Assembly (NCBI GenBank): GCA_017852395.1
Contig: JAFMLE010000014.1
Location: 1-57,233 of the forward strand
Length of the DNA: 57,233 bases
DNA from: Flavobacteriaceae bacterium
GTDB lineage: Bacteria > Bacteroidota > Bacteroidia > Flavobacteriales > Flavobacteriaceae
Direction of reading: 5' to 3'
This document shows, one piece after another, positions 1 to 8,974 of this stretch. The first letter of the stretch is position 1, and the number at the start of each line of letters is the position of its first letter. Under the pieces are notes generated by a model, which was not told where the DNA came from, searched no databases, and saw only the letters and a list, made by a program, of their open reading frames with translations. The position numbers and the translations under genes were made by a program.

Positions 1-23
1 TTAGATAGCAACCTAACAGCCCC

Positions 24-722
24 ATGACGCAAAACACCTACCCCCTAACCATCAAACAATGGGCCGATGAAGATCGGCCAAGAGAAAAAATGATCGCACA
101 AGGTGCCCAACAACTAACCAATGCAGAATTGTTGGCACTCATTATTGGCAGTGGAATTCCTGGGACACCAGCAGTGCAATTGATGCAGCGATTGTTGATA
201 GAATCCAATCAAAAACTCAAAAAATTGCAACAAATGTCTGTAGAAGAGCTGATGTTGGTCAAAGGTATTGGAGTTGCAAAAGCAGTAAAAATAAAAGCGG
301 CACTGACCCTCGCCCTTCGTATGGATCGCGAAAAAAATAACGCCAATGATCCCATTCAATCAAGTAAACAAGTTTATAATTTGCTAAAAAGCGAATTGGC
401 TTTTTTGGGTCATGAAGAATTTTGGGTGGTCTATCTCAACCAGTCCAATCGGGTATTAAAAAAGCATTGTTTGAGCAAAGGAGGCATCACCCAAACCGTG
501 GTCGATGTTCGTCTTGCGCTAAAAAATGCGTTACAATCGGGGGCCACTGCCCTGATTTTGGCACACAATCACCCCTCTGGTGGACTGCACCCAAGTCGAA
601 GTGATCACGAAGTTACGAAGCGCTTTAAAAGTGCGGCAGCATTATTTGATATCCGAATTTTAGACCATATCATCCTGTCCGAAAAAGGGTATTTTAGCTT
701 TTTGGATCATAAAGCCCTGTGA
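24..722 (+). CDS. radC: RadC family JAMM/MPN-domain protein
   Basis: A 232-residue RadC-like protein, the usual family length. A helix-hairpin-helix-like segment (GIGVAKAVKI, about residues 81-90) precedes a C-terminal JAB1/MPN domain whose metal motif is complete: H181-x-H183-P-S-G, S191 and D194. The family was historically linked to DNA repair, but its biochemical role is unsettled; a metal-dependent hydrolase acting on an unknown substrate is the structural expectation. It is the first gene in the window, about 70 nt before the nucleotidase gene on the same strand, so an operon is possible but unproven. The family assignment is firm and the function is not. Confidence 0.93.
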   Translation: MTQNTYPLTIKQWADEDRPREKMIAQGAQQLTNAELLALIIGSGIPGTPAVQLMQRLLIESNQKLKKLQQMSVEELMLVKGIGVAKAVKIKAALTLALRMDREKNNANDPIQSSKQVYNLLKSELAFLGHEEFWVVYLNQSNRVLKKHCLSKGGITQTVVDVRLALKNALQSGATALILAHNHPSGGLHPSRSDHEVTKRFKSAAALFDIRILDHIILSEKGYFSFLDHKAL

Positions 723-791
723 TTTCAATGCGCGCACCCATCCAAAATTAAGAATTGGCACGCTCCAAATTTTTAGGTTATTTTTGGGGCA

Positions 792-1484
792 ATGATAGAT
801 ATTAGCCGAATACGTACCATCTATTTTGATTTAGACCACACCTTGTGGGATTTTGAAAAAAATTCGGCGCTTACCTTTCAAAAAATTTTTGAGGAAGCGC
901 AAACCCCAGTGCCGATAAATCAATTTTTGGAGCACTATATTCCCATCAATCATCAGTATTGGAAACTGTATCGGGAAAACAAAATCACACAAGAGGAGCT
1001 TCGCCTTTTGCGCTTAGAAAAAACGTTTCAAAAGTTGGAGATGGTATTTTCGCAAAATGAGTTGATGCATTTATCAACGCAATACATCAAATATTTATCG
1101 ACGTTTACACACCTTTTTGATGGGACAATAGAATTGCTGTCTCATCTCAAAACCAATTTTGATCTTCATCTAATCACCAATGGCTTTGACGAGGTTCAGC
1201 ATTTTAAGGTCCGCAACTCGGGTTTGGATTCTTTTTTTGGTCAAGTTTTTACTGCTGAAAAAGTAGGCTACAAAAAACCACACCCCAAAATTTTTGAAAT
1301 TGCATTGCAAAATACGGTTACTGCTCCAGATGCAGCATTGATGATTGGAGATAGCCTCGAGGCGGACATTCTTGGTGCTCAAGCCCTGGGCATGCAAGCA
1401 ATCCATTTTAACTCACACCACGAACCGCATCATCAACATTGTCCGATTGTCCAATCTTTAGATGAAATCAAAGCCATGTTTTAG
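792..1484 (+). CDS. yjjG: YjjG-type HAD nucleotidase
   Basis: A 230-residue HAD-superfamily phosphatase. Visible motifs are motif I (D13-x-D15-x-T in DLDHTLWDF), motif II (LITNG), the motif III lysine in GYKKPHP, and motif IV (GDSLEAD, residues 186-192). A helical cap lies between motifs I and II, as in the YjjG/subfamily-IA group, which dephosphorylates pyrimidine nucleoside monophosphates including non-canonical ones. It sits just before a MazG-like gene, so the pair may act together in nucleotide-pool housekeeping; this is inferred from position. A different HAD phosphatase substrate cannot be excluded. Confidence 0.85.
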   Translation: MIDISRIRTIYFDLDHTLWDFEKNSALTFQKIFEEAQTPVPINQFLEHYIPINHQYWKLYRENKITQEELRLLRLEKTFQKLEMVFSQNELMHLSTQYIKYLSTFTHLFDGTIELLSHLKTNFDLHLITNGFDEVQHFKVRNSGLDSFFGQVFTAEKVGYKKPHPKIFEIALQNTVTAPDAALMIGDSLEADILGAQALGMQAIHFNSHHEPHHQHCPIVQSLDEIKAMF

Positions 1485-1505
1485 GCGTGACTTCAAAAAG
1501 AGTAG

Positions 1506-1513
1506 TATTTTTG
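1506..1513 (+). promoter_or_regulatory. Possible -7 element before the MazG-like gene
   Basis: TATTTTTG matches the Bacteroidota -7 consensus TAnnTTTG and lies 31 nt before the GTG start. No convincing TTG -33 box is seen at the expected distance, so this rests on one element. Confidence 0.4.
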
Positions 1514-1543
1514 CTTTAGCATCCAATTTTCAAATCAATTGTT

Positions 1544-1882
1544 GTGGAATTAAATCAGGCCCAAGAAAAAGTAGATCAGTGGATCAAAAAACACGGTGTC
1601 CGTTATTTTAATGAGCTTACCAATATGGCACAACTCACAGAAGAAGTTGGTGAGGTTGCTCGAATTATCGCCCGCCGTTATGGAGAACAAAGCGAAAAAG
1701 AGACCGATAAATCAAAAGACCTTGGCGAAGAGCTCGCCGATGTCCTTTTCGTGTTGCTCTGTTTGGCCAATCAGACAAATGTGGATCTGCAAGCAGCTTT
1801 TGATAAAAAATTGGCCCTCAAAACACAAAGAGATCACGATAGACATCATACGAACCCCAAGTTGAAAACGACTCAAAAATGA
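1544..1882 (+). CDS. MazG-like nucleotide pyrophosphohydrolase
   Basis: A 112-residue single-domain protein of the all-alpha NTP pyrophosphatase superfamily. Metal-binding acidic residues are present as EEVGE (residues 33-37) and EELAD (62-66), the E-x-x-E and E-x-x-D pattern that binds Mg2+ in MazG and dCTPase relatives. The expected activity is hydrolysis of (d)NTPs to NMP and pyrophosphate; the substrate cannot be read from the sequence. Translation starts at a GTG. Its stop overlaps the aroA start by 4 nt (ATGA), so the two are translationally coupled. Confidence 0.85.
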   Translation: MELNQAQEKVDQWIKKHGVRYFNELTNMAQLTEEVGEVARIIARRYGEQSEKETDKSKDLGEELADVLFVLLCLANQTNVDLQAAFDKKLALKTQRDHDRHHTNPKLKTTQK

Positions 1883-3111
1883 CCATTGATCTTCATCATC
1901 CCACAGCTGTAGTCGATGGAAAACTCAATATAACGGGGTCCAAAAGCGAGTCTAACAGGTTGTTGATTTTACAAGCACTTTATCCAAATTTAGAAATCAC
2001 CAACCTTTCCAATTCGGATGATACACGTGCCATGCAAAAAGCATTATCCGTTAGAGAAGATGTTGTTGACATTCATCATGCAGGAACTGCAATGCGATTT
2101 TTGACCGCCTATTTTGCATCACAAGGCTCGGGTACACGAATTTTGACCGGTTCGCAGCGAATGCAAGAGCGCCCAATAAAAATTCTGGTTTCGGCACTCC
2201 AAAGTATGGGGGCAGCGATTGCTTATCAAAAAGAGCTTGGTTTTCCTCCATTGAAAATCACCTCAGCACCCCTAAAGACAGATCAAATTGCTTTGCCCGC
2301 ATCGGTTAGCAGTCAATATATTACTGCGCTGATGCTGATTGCTGGTAAACTTCCCAAGGGCTTAAAAATCCATTTAGAAGGAAAAATCACCTCAACCCCA
2401 TATATCGAAATGACCAATAGCTTACTTCAAAGCTTGGGTATCGATAGCCGGTTTGAAGGCAATACCATCGTCATCAAGCACACCCCCAACATCGACACAA
2501 AGACCCTAGCGGTAGAGTCGGATTGGAGCTCTGCGTCTTATGCTTACAGTCTTTTGGCTATAGCGCAAAGCGGTAGTATTACCCTAACCCATTACCGTCA
2601 AAAAAGTTTGCAGGGAGATGCGGTACTGCAACAAATTTATCGCCAATTGGGTATTGAAAGTCGTTTTGAAGACGCCCAATTGATGTTAACAAAAATTCCC
2701 GATTTTGAATTTCCTGACCAGATTTCTCTAGACCTCGCCAACGCTCCTGATATTGCACAAACCATAGCGGTGACTTGCGCCGCACTTGGCATAGGATGCA
2801 CTTTGACAGGGCTTCACACACTTAAAATCAAAGAAACCGATCGTTTGGTGGCACTACAAAACGAACTTCAAAAGTTAGGAGCGGTCCTACAAATCACAAA
2901 CGACAGCCTCACACTTGCACCACATACGGCTCTCAAATCAGGGATGTCAATTGCCACCTACAAAGACCACCGCATGGCTCTCGCTTTTGCTCCTCTAGCA
3001 CTTAAAGTTCCGATAACAATTTTAGAAGCAGATGTGGTTAGCAAGTCTTACCCCTCGTATTGGGAAGACCTTAAAAATTTGGGTTTCAAAATTGGATTGT
3101 CCGCAAAATAA
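1879..3111 (+). CDS. aroA: 3-phosphoshikimate 1-carboxyvinyltransferase (EPSP synthase)
   Basis: A 410-residue EPSP synthase joining shikimate-3-phosphate and phosphoenolpyruvate in the sixth step of chorismate synthesis. Seen are the N-terminal substrate motif S21-K22-S23 with R27, the AGTAMRFLTA loop, the KETDR segment and YKDHRMALAFA near the C-terminus. The protein is slightly shorter than the about 430 residues of enterobacterial AroA, as is common in this phylum. The start overlaps the stop of the MazG-like gene. No other aromatic-pathway gene is adjacent. Confidence 0.96.
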   Translation: MTIDLHHPTAVVDGKLNITGSKSESNRLLILQALYPNLEITNLSNSDDTRAMQKALSVREDVVDIHHAGTAMRFLTAYFASQGSGTRILTGSQRMQERPIKILVSALQSMGAAIAYQKELGFPPLKITSAPLKTDQIALPASVSSQYITALMLIAGKLPKGLKIHLEGKITSTPYIEMTNSLLQSLGIDSRFEGNTIVIKHTPNIDTKTLAVESDWSSASYAYSLLAIAQSGSITLTHYRQKSLQGDAVLQQIYRQLGIESRFEDAQLMLTKIPDFEFPDQISLDLANAPDIAQTIAVTCAALGIGCTLTGLHTLKIKETDRLVALQNELQKLGAVLQITNDSLTLAPHTALKSGMSIATYKDHRMALAFAPLALKVPITILEADVVSKSYPSYWEDLKNLGFKIGLSAK

Positions 3112-3123
3112 TCCCCAAAAACC

Positions 3124-3155
3124 TTGACAACCCCCCCGGTCAAAACCTATATTTG
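3124..3155 (+). promoter_or_regulatory. Promoter of queA
   Basis: TTG (3124-3126, within TTGAC) is followed after 21 nt by TATATTTG (3148-3155), an exact match to the Bacteroidota -33/-7 arrangement. The queA ATG is at 3173, giving a leader of roughly 10-15 nt. Confidence 0.7.
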
Positions 3156-3172
3156 CATTTTTAAAAAAATTT

Positions 3173-4222
3173 ATGAAACTATCCGACTTTAATTTCACCC
3201 TTCCAAAAACCTTATTGGCACAACATCCTGCCGCTGACCGCGACGAATCTCGATTGATGGTGCTCAACCGCGAAAAAAAAACGATTGGACATCATATTTT
3301 CAAAGATGTGATTAACTTCTTTGATGAAGGCGATGTCATGGTGCTTAACAATACCAAGGTTTTCCCTGCGCGACTTTTTGGGAATAAAGAAAAAACAGGC
3401 GCCCGCATCGAAGTTTTTTTGTTAAGAGAACTCAATGAAGAGCAACGACTTTGGGATGTGTTGGTTGATCCTGCACGTAAAATTAGAATCGGAAATAAAT
3501 TGTATTTCGGTGATGACGAAAGCCTTGTTGCCGAGGTAATTGATAACACCACATCAAGAGGCCGTACCCTACGTTTTTTATTTGATGGCTCCTACAGCGA
3601 GTTTAGAGCCAAGCTCAAACAACTTGGTCAAACCCCGCTTCCAAAGTACATCAAACGCGAAGTGGAAGACCAAGACAAAGAGCGCTATCAAACCATATAT
3701 GCCAAGCACGAAGGAGCCGTTGCGGCACCCACTGCGGGACTCCATTTTTCAAAACACCTCTTAAAACGACTTGAGATCAAAGGTGTGGACCTGGCCGAAC
3801 TTACCCTTCACGTTGGCCTGGGTACTTTTAACCCTGTTGAAGTAGAAGATTTGTCAAAACACAAAATGGATTCTGAAGAGTTGATCATCGAACAAGCTGC
3901 TGTAGACCGTGTCAATTTGGCGTTAAAAAATAAAAAGAAAATATGTGCCGTAGGAACCACAGTAATGCGCGGCTTAGAAAGCTCAGTTTCATCAATGGGT
4001 ACCCTCAATCCCTACAATGGTTGGACGCATAAATTTATCTTTCCACCGTATGATTTTTCGATTGCCAATTGTATGATCACCAATTTTCATACACCAAAAT
4101 CAACGCTGCTTATGATGATTTCTGCGTTTGCCGATCCCGATTTTGTCCGTCAAGCATACAAAGAAGCAATCAAAGAAAATTATAATTTTTACTCGTACGG
4201 AGACGCCATGCTGATCCTCTAA
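3173..4222 (+). CDS. queA: S-adenosylmethionine:tRNA ribosyltransferase-isomerase
   Basis: A 349-residue QueA, the usual length. It transfers and isomerises the ribosyl part of SAM onto preQ1 in tRNA to make epoxyqueuosine. Characteristic segments are [15 protein letters not shown] at the N-terminus, [14 protein letters not shown], and [20 protein letters not shown] and [15 protein letters not shown] in the C-terminal half. It has its own good promoter and is followed after 9 nt by rlmN, another SAM-dependent RNA-modification gene, so the two probably share a transcript. Confidence 0.97.
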   Translation: MKLSDFNFTLPKTLLAQHPAADRDESRLMVLNREKKTIGHHIFKDVINFFDEGDVMVLNNTKVFPARLFGNKEKTGARIEVFLLRELNEEQRLWDVLVDPARKIRIGNKLYFGDDESLVAEVIDNTTSRGRTLRFLFDGSYSEFRAKLKQLGQTPLPKYIKREVEDQDKERYQTIYAKHEGAVAAPTAGLHFSKHLLKRLEIKGVDLAELTLHVGLGTFNPVEVEDLSKHKMDSEELIIEQAAVDRVNLALKNKKKICAVGTTVMRGLESSVSSMGTLNPYNGWTHKFIFPPYDFSIANCMITNFHTPKSTLLMMISAFADPDFVRQAYKEAIKENYNFYSYGDAMLIL

Positions 4223-4231
4223 CCGACTGCA

Positions 4232-5290
4232 ATGGCTGAGGTTAAAAAAGATATTCGTTCTTTGGACAAAGAAGCACTACGAGCCTTTTTTGAACAAAAC
4301 GGAGATCGTGCTTTTAGAGGAGATCAAGTCTATCAATGGTTGTGGCAAAAAGGGGTGCATAGCTTCACTGCCATGACCAATTTGTCGTTGCCAACCCGTC
4401 AATTATTAGAAACACATTTTACCATCAATCACATTGCGATTGATCGGCAACAACGAAGCACAGACGGAACGATAAAAAATGCGGTTCGTCTCCACGATGG
4501 ACTAGTCGTTGAGTCGGTGATGATCCCTACGCTTGAACGTACTACGGCCTGTGTGTCATCACAGGTTGGTTGCAGTCTTGATTGCACCTTTTGTGCAACT
4601 GCTTTATTAAAACGAATGCGTAATCTCAATCCCGATGAAATTTTTGATCAAGTAAAGGCAATTGACAAACAAAGTCGTCTTTACTATCAGAGGCCCCTTA
4701 GCAATATTGTTTTTATGGGTATGGGAGAACCGCTTATGAACTATAACAATGTGATCAAGGCCATTGAAAAAATTACCACCCCAGAGGGTCTTGGCATGTC
4801 CGCAAAAAGGATTACGGTCTCAACCTCTGGAGTTCCCAAAATGATACGCAAGCTGGCCGATGAAAACTGCAACGTAAAGTTGGCCCTTTCGCTTCATAGT
4901 GCCCGACAAGAAGTCCGCGAGCAAATCATGCCCTTTGCCAAAAATTTTCCCCTGTCTGAGATTGAAGAAGCCTTGCATTATTGGTATCAGCAAAAAGGGA
5001 AAAACACCACCTTAGAATACATTGTTTGGAAGGGCATTAATGATACCCAAAAAGATATTGATGCATTGATTGCCTTTTGCAAAAGGGTGCCCTCAAAAGT
5101 AAACCTGATCCAGTACAATACAATTGGAGATCCCAATTTTAAGCAAGCCGACCGTACGGTGATTGCAGCGTATCAGTCCCAATTAGAGGCTGCAAGAATC
5201 ACAGTGACCATACGACATTCTAGAGGTCAGGATATCGATGCCGCATGTGGCCAGTTGGCCAACCGATCTACGCAGCAAAATAACGTTTAG
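4232..5290 (+). CDS. rlmN: Dual-specificity RNA methyltransferase RlmN (radical SAM)
   Basis: A 352-residue radical-SAM methyltransferase that makes m2A in 23S rRNA (position 2503) and in a subset of tRNAs (position 37). The 4Fe-4S ligands C114-x3-C118-x2-C121 are present in VGCSLDCTFC, followed by GMGEPLMN. The C-terminal cysteine C339 in CGQLA fits the cysteine that forms the covalent RNA intermediate. It lies 9 nt downstream of queA and is probably co-transcribed. Confidence 0.97.
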   Translation: MAEVKKDIRSLDKEALRAFFEQNGDRAFRGDQVYQWLWQKGVHSFTAMTNLSLPTRQLLETHFTINHIAIDRQQRSTDGTIKNAVRLHDGLVVESVMIPTLERTTACVSSQVGCSLDCTFCATALLKRMRNLNPDEIFDQVKAIDKQSRLYYQRPLSNIVFMGMGEPLMNYNNVIKAIEKITTPEGLGMSAKRITVSTSGVPKMIRKLADENCNVKLALSLHSARQEVREQIMPFAKNFPLSEIEEALHYWYQQKGKNTTLEYIVWKGINDTQKDIDALIAFCKRVPSKVNLIQYNTIGDPNFKQADRTVIAAYQSQLEAARITVTIRHSRGQDIDAACGQLANRSTQQNNV

Positions 5291-5304
5291 TAGCAAAAGA
5301 ATGG

Positions 5305-5312
5305 TATATTTG
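5305..5312 (+). promoter_or_regulatory. -7 element before the polyprenyl synthase gene
   Basis: TATATTTG matches TAnnTTTG and ends only 8 nt before the ATG at 5321, implying an almost leaderless mRNA. No clear -33 TTG box is seen. Confidence 0.45.
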
Positions 5313-5320
5313 AGGGTCGT

Positions 5321-6298
5321 ATGAAAGCTGTCGAACAGATCAAAGCCCCTATCTATGAAGAAATGGAACTTTTTGAAAAAAAGTTCTCCGCTTCCATGTC
5401 CTCCAACGTGGCTCTAATCAATCGAATCACACACTTTATTGTCAACCGAAAAGGCAAACAAATGCGCCCCATGTTTGTTTTTTTGGTCGCCAAGATGTTG
5501 GGCAAAGGAAAAGTTACCGAACGCGTTTACCGTGGCGCATCGGTGATCGAACTCATTCATACCGCAACCCTAGTCCATGACGATGTAATTGACGACAGCA
5601 ATCAACGCCGTGGATTTTTTTCTGTCAATGCATTATGGAAAAATAAAATTGCCGTTTTGGTTGGTGATTTTCTATTGTCCAAAGGGCAATTATTAACCGT
5701 TGAACACGAGGATTTTGATCTGCTAAAAATCATCTCTGTAGCCGTAAGAGAAATGAGCCAAGGCGAACTTTTACAAATAGAGAAGTCAAGACATTTGGAC
5801 ATCACAGAAGAAATTTATTATGAAATAATTCGACAAAAGACCGCCACGCTATTGGCGACTTGCTGTGAAATGGGTGCGCAGTCCGTAAATGCCCCTGAAG
5901 AAGATGTACTCAAAATGCGTGCGTTTGGTGAGGCTATTGGAATGGCTTTTCAGATCAAAGATGATCTTTTTGACTACGGAACCTCCAAAATTGGAAAACC
6001 CCTGGGTATCGACATCAAAGAACAAAAAATGACCCTGCCTCTAATTCATGCTTTACGTCAAGCTCCAGAAAAAGAGCGCAAAGCAATGATCCATATTGTA
6101 AAAAATAAAAACAACGATAAAAAAGCTGTGAATCAATTGATCGAAAGGGTGAAACAGCTTGGTGGATTGGATTTTGCCGTCGTTCAAATGAAACAATATC
6201 AAGAAAAAGCACTTGCTATACTTGCGCAATATCCCCAAAGCGAGTATAAAAATTCTTTAGAATTAATGGTCAATTATGTCATTGACCGAAAGCATTAG
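5321..6298 (+). CDS. Long-chain polyprenyl diphosphate synthase
   Basis: A 325-residue trans-isoprenyl diphosphate synthase. Both aspartate-rich motifs are intact: the first DDxxD at D87-D91 (HDDVIDD, followed by QRRG) and the second at D214-D218 (KDDLFD). Members of this length usually make the C35-C40 side chain of menaquinone, and menG/ubiE elsewhere in the window fits a quinone role. Product chain length cannot be judged safely. Candidate names are ispB or hepT-like; none is assigned. Confidence 0.92.
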   Translation: MKAVEQIKAPIYEEMELFEKKFSASMSSNVALINRITHFIVNRKGKQMRPMFVFLVAKMLGKGKVTERVYRGASVIELIHTATLVHDDVIDDSNQRRGFFSVNALWKNKIAVLVGDFLLSKGQLLTVEHEDFDLLKIISVAVREMSQGELLQIEKSRHLDITEEIYYEIIRQKTATLLATCCEMGAQSVNAPEEDVLKMRAFGEAIGMAFQIKDDLFDYGTSKIGKPLGIDIKEQKMTLPLIHALRQAPEKERKAMIHIVKNKNNDKKAVNQLIERVKQLGGLDFAVVQMKQYQEKALAILAQYPQSEYKNSLELMVNYVIDRKH

Positions 6299-6343
6299 TA
6301 TCGTTTTTTGTCAAAAAGTTTATTTTTATAAAAAACCACTGTT

Positions 6344-8305
6344 TTGATCAGTAAAACTACCATAGATCAAGTTTATGAAATCGCCCGTGTCGAAGAGGTG
6401 ATTGGTGACTTTGTCTCGCTTAAAAAGTCGGGCTCCAATTACAAGGGGCTCAGCCCTTTTTCGCAAGAGCGGACACCCAGTTTTATGGTGTCTCCGGTCA
6501 AGCAGATCTGGAAAGATTTTAGTAGTGGAAAAGGTGGCAACGTAGTTGCCTTTTTGATGGAGCATGAGCATTTTAGCTATCCCGAAGCCATCCGGTATTT
6601 GGCCAAAAAGTATAATATTGAACTTGAGGAGACCGAGCAGTCTGATCAAGAAAAAGAGGCACGTAGTCAACAAGAAAGTATGTATTTGGTGGCTCAGTAC
6701 GCCTCCGATTTCTATCAAGATCAGTTGTGGGATTCTCAAGAAGGAAAGGCCATTGGCCTTTCGTATTTTAGAGAACGTGGTTTTACCGATGATACCCTCC
6801 GAACTTTTGGTTTGGGATATGCGCCCACCAACAAGTCAGCGCTCACCCAAAAAGCGCAATCTGAGGGTTATAATTTAGAATTTTTAGAAGCAACAGGCCT
6901 CTCAATCATTAACGAGCAACAAGGACCGCCAATCGATCGATTTCGAGAACGTGTAATGTTTCCTATACGCTCCATGTCTGGTCGCGTTCAGGGATTTGGA
7001 GGACGCATTCTTTCTTCTAAAACCAAAGTAGCCAAATACCTCAACTCACCAGAGAGCCAAATCTACCACAAGAGCAAAATACTTTATGGAATCTATGAGT
7101 CCAAAAAAACAATTGCCAAAGAAGATTGTTGTTATTTGGTCGAAGGATATACCGATGTCATCCAAATGCATCAAGCGGGGATCACCAATGTGGTATCCTC
7201 TTCGGGTACAGCACTGACCGTTGAACAAATACGATTGATAAGAAGGCTCACAGCCCAAATTGTAGTTTTGTTTGATGGAGATGCGGCAGGCTTACGTGCA
7301 TCATTGCGAGGGATTGACTTGATTTTGGAAGAGGGTATGCATGTCAAAGTATGTGCTTTTCCCGAAGGGGAAGACCCCGATAGTTTTTGTAAATCACGGT
7401 CCAAAGAGGAGATCGAAAACTATTTGGCAGATACGGCAATGGATTTTATCCAGTTCAAGGCTTCTCTTTTGGTGTCAGAAGCAGCCGATGATCCGGCGCA
7501 AAAGGCACAAACCATTAGAGATATCGTCACCAGTATATCAAAAATTCCAGATGCCATACAACGTGAATTATATGTCCAGCGTTGCGCGACCTTACTCAAA
7601 GTCTCCGAACCGGTTTTATTCAGTGCCTTGGCGCAGTTATTACACCAAAAAGAGAAACCGACATCAAGACGATCCCAACCCGAAATTCCCCTCCAGGTGG
7701 TGCCCAAACCCCTCGCTACCCCAAAGGTTAATCGGTCTTACGAATTGGAGCGTCAGATCATTACATTATTGTTGCAATATGGTGCAACTGAAGTCGCTTT
7801 TGAAGAGACACTCTTACAAAAAAATGATAAAGGAGAATTGACAGAAATATCACAGCAGATTTCTGCCAAGGTATTTGAAAAAATATTTTTAGACCTACAG
7901 CAAGACGAAGTTGAATTTGCAGACCCCCGTTTTAAATCGCTTTTTTATACCCTGATACAATCGTATCAAAAAGATGGGGTGGTCCATCCAGATCGACTTT
8001 TGCAATCTGACGATCCAAAGTTTAATCAAGTTATATCAGATATTTTGATGGAAGACGAACACCATCAATTGCATAGTTGGGAACGAAAAAACATTTTTGT
8101 TAAAACCCACGAAAAAGAAATTGCACGGCGCGTAACCGAAACCATTCTGTCTTTACGAAGACATTTGATTGATCAAAAGATTATAGAATTGCAAGGAAAA
8201 ACCAAGGAGCAAACGATTGAAGATGGTGATGAACAGTTAGAAGAAATAAAAAGTTATTTGCATCTAAGAACGTTGGTCTCCAAAAAGCTCAATCGCGTTC
8301 TTTAA
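6344..8305 (+). CDS. dnaG: DNA primase DnaG with zinc ligands missing
   Basis: A 653-residue primase starting at TTG; the start fits the conserved MISK-x-TID beginning that I recall for flavobacterial DnaG. The order is an N-terminal CHC2-type domain (1-100), a TOPRIM catalytic core with EGYTD (about 267) and DGDAAGLRA (about 311), then a C-terminal helicase-interaction region. In the N-terminal domain all four zinc ligand positions of E. coli DnaG (C, H, C, C) are replaced by S37, S40, D58 and S61, and there is no cysteine in the first 100 residues. The surrounding fold is well conserved, so this is probably a lineage trait rather than damage. Its stop codon shares TTAA with the convergent regulator gene. 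Confidence 0.96.
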   Translation: MISKTTIDQVYEIARVEEVIGDFVSLKKSGSNYKGLSPFSQERTPSFMVSPVKQIWKDFSSGKGGNVVAFLMEHEHFSYPEAIRYLAKKYNIELEETEQSDQEKEARSQQESMYLVAQYASDFYQDQLWDSQEGKAIGLSYFRERGFTDDTLRTFGLGYAPTNKSALTQKAQSEGYNLEFLEATGLSIINEQQGPPIDRFRERVMFPIRSMSGRVQGFGGRILSSKTKVAKYLNSPESQIYHKSKILYGIYESKKTIAKEDCCYLVEGYTDVIQMHQAGITNVVSSSGTALTVEQIRLIRRLTAQIVVLFDGDAAGLRASLRGIDLILEEGMHVKVCAFPEGEDPDSFCKSRSKEEIENYLADTAMDFIQFKASLLVSEAADDPAQKAQTIRDIVTSISKIPDAIQRELYVQRCATLLKVSEPVLFSALAQLLHQKEKPTSRRSQPEIPLQVVPKPLATPKVNRSYELERQIITLLLQYGATEVAFEETLLQKNDKGELTEISQQISAKVFEKIFLDLQQDEVEFADPRFKSLFYTLIQSYQKDGVVHPDRLLQSDDPKFNQVISDILMEDEHHQLHSWERKNIFVKTHEKEIARRVTETILSLRRHLIDQKIIELQGKTKEQTIEDGDEQLEEIKSYLHLRTLVSKKLNRVL

Positions 8306-8931
8306 ATCAAGCTTAACTGCTTTGCCTGAACATAGAGTTCTGCAGCATTTGCTACTTGCAATTTTTTGTACAACCGCATTTTATAGGTGTTGATTGTTTT
8401 GGTGCTTAGTTTGAGGTTTGCGGCGATCGAAATGTTTTTATGCCCTTCAATCAAAAGTTTTAGTACTTCCATTTCTCGGGGAGAAAGTTTGCCAAAGTTG
8501 GTTCGTGGTCGTCGTAAATCGATACTGGCGTTGATGTGATTGCTAAAAGCTGAGGTAACCCGCAGCTTGGTCTCATAAATTTTTTCTACAGCACTGATAA
8601 ATGTTTTTTGATCGATTTTTTTGGATAAATAACCCATAGCTCCTGCCTTTAACAATGAGGGTGCATAGATGTTTTCAGAATATTCACTAAACATAATAAT
8701 CTGTATATGGCTGTATTTTTCATGGACCTCTGTGATAAAATTTACAGGGCTTTCTTGGTTGAGTTCAAGGCCTAATATGATTATGTCAAAAGCGGTCTTG
8801 CTGAGCAGTTTGAGCGCTTCTTTTGCGCTCGTGGCTTGCCCACTAACTTGAAATTTGGGCGAGTCTTTTATAAAACTTTGAATCCCGAGATGGATTACCG
8901 GATGGGAATCTAGGGTAAGTATATTAATCAT
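8302..8931 (-). CDS. Atypical NarL/LuxR-type response regulator
   Basis: A 209-residue regulator with an N-terminal receiver domain (1-120) and a C-terminal LuxR-type helix-turn-helix (about 145-205; LSPREMEVLKLL, then STKTINTYKMRLYKKL). The receiver is degenerate. The position expected for the phospho-acceptor aspartate (IILDL in relatives) reads IILGL, with G54 encoded by GGC. The acidic pair is D8-S9 instead of D-D. The switch residue S82 and lysine K104 (YLSKK) remain. It therefore probably works without classical phosphorylation. No histidine kinase is adjacent, and the target genes are unknown. Confidence 0.88.
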   Translation of the reverse strand: MINILTLDSHPVIHLGIQSFIKDSPKFQVSGQATSAKEALKLLSKTAFDIIILGLELNQESPVNFITEVHEKYSHIQIIMFSEYSENIYAPSLLKAGAMGYLSKKIDQKTFISAVEKIYETKLRVTSAFSNHINASIDLRRPRTNFGKLSPREMEVLKLLIEGHKNISIAANLKLSTKTINTYKMRLYKKLQVANAAELYVQAKQLSLI

Positions 8932-8974
8932 GGCATTTGGGTTGCCATAAAATTACAAAAAGCCAGCTAAAATT

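Noticed and set aside
6304-6328. TTTTTTG and TATTTTTA before dnaG as a promoter
   Set aside because: The two elements are only about 10 nt apart, too close for a -33/-7 pair, and the second lacks the final G.
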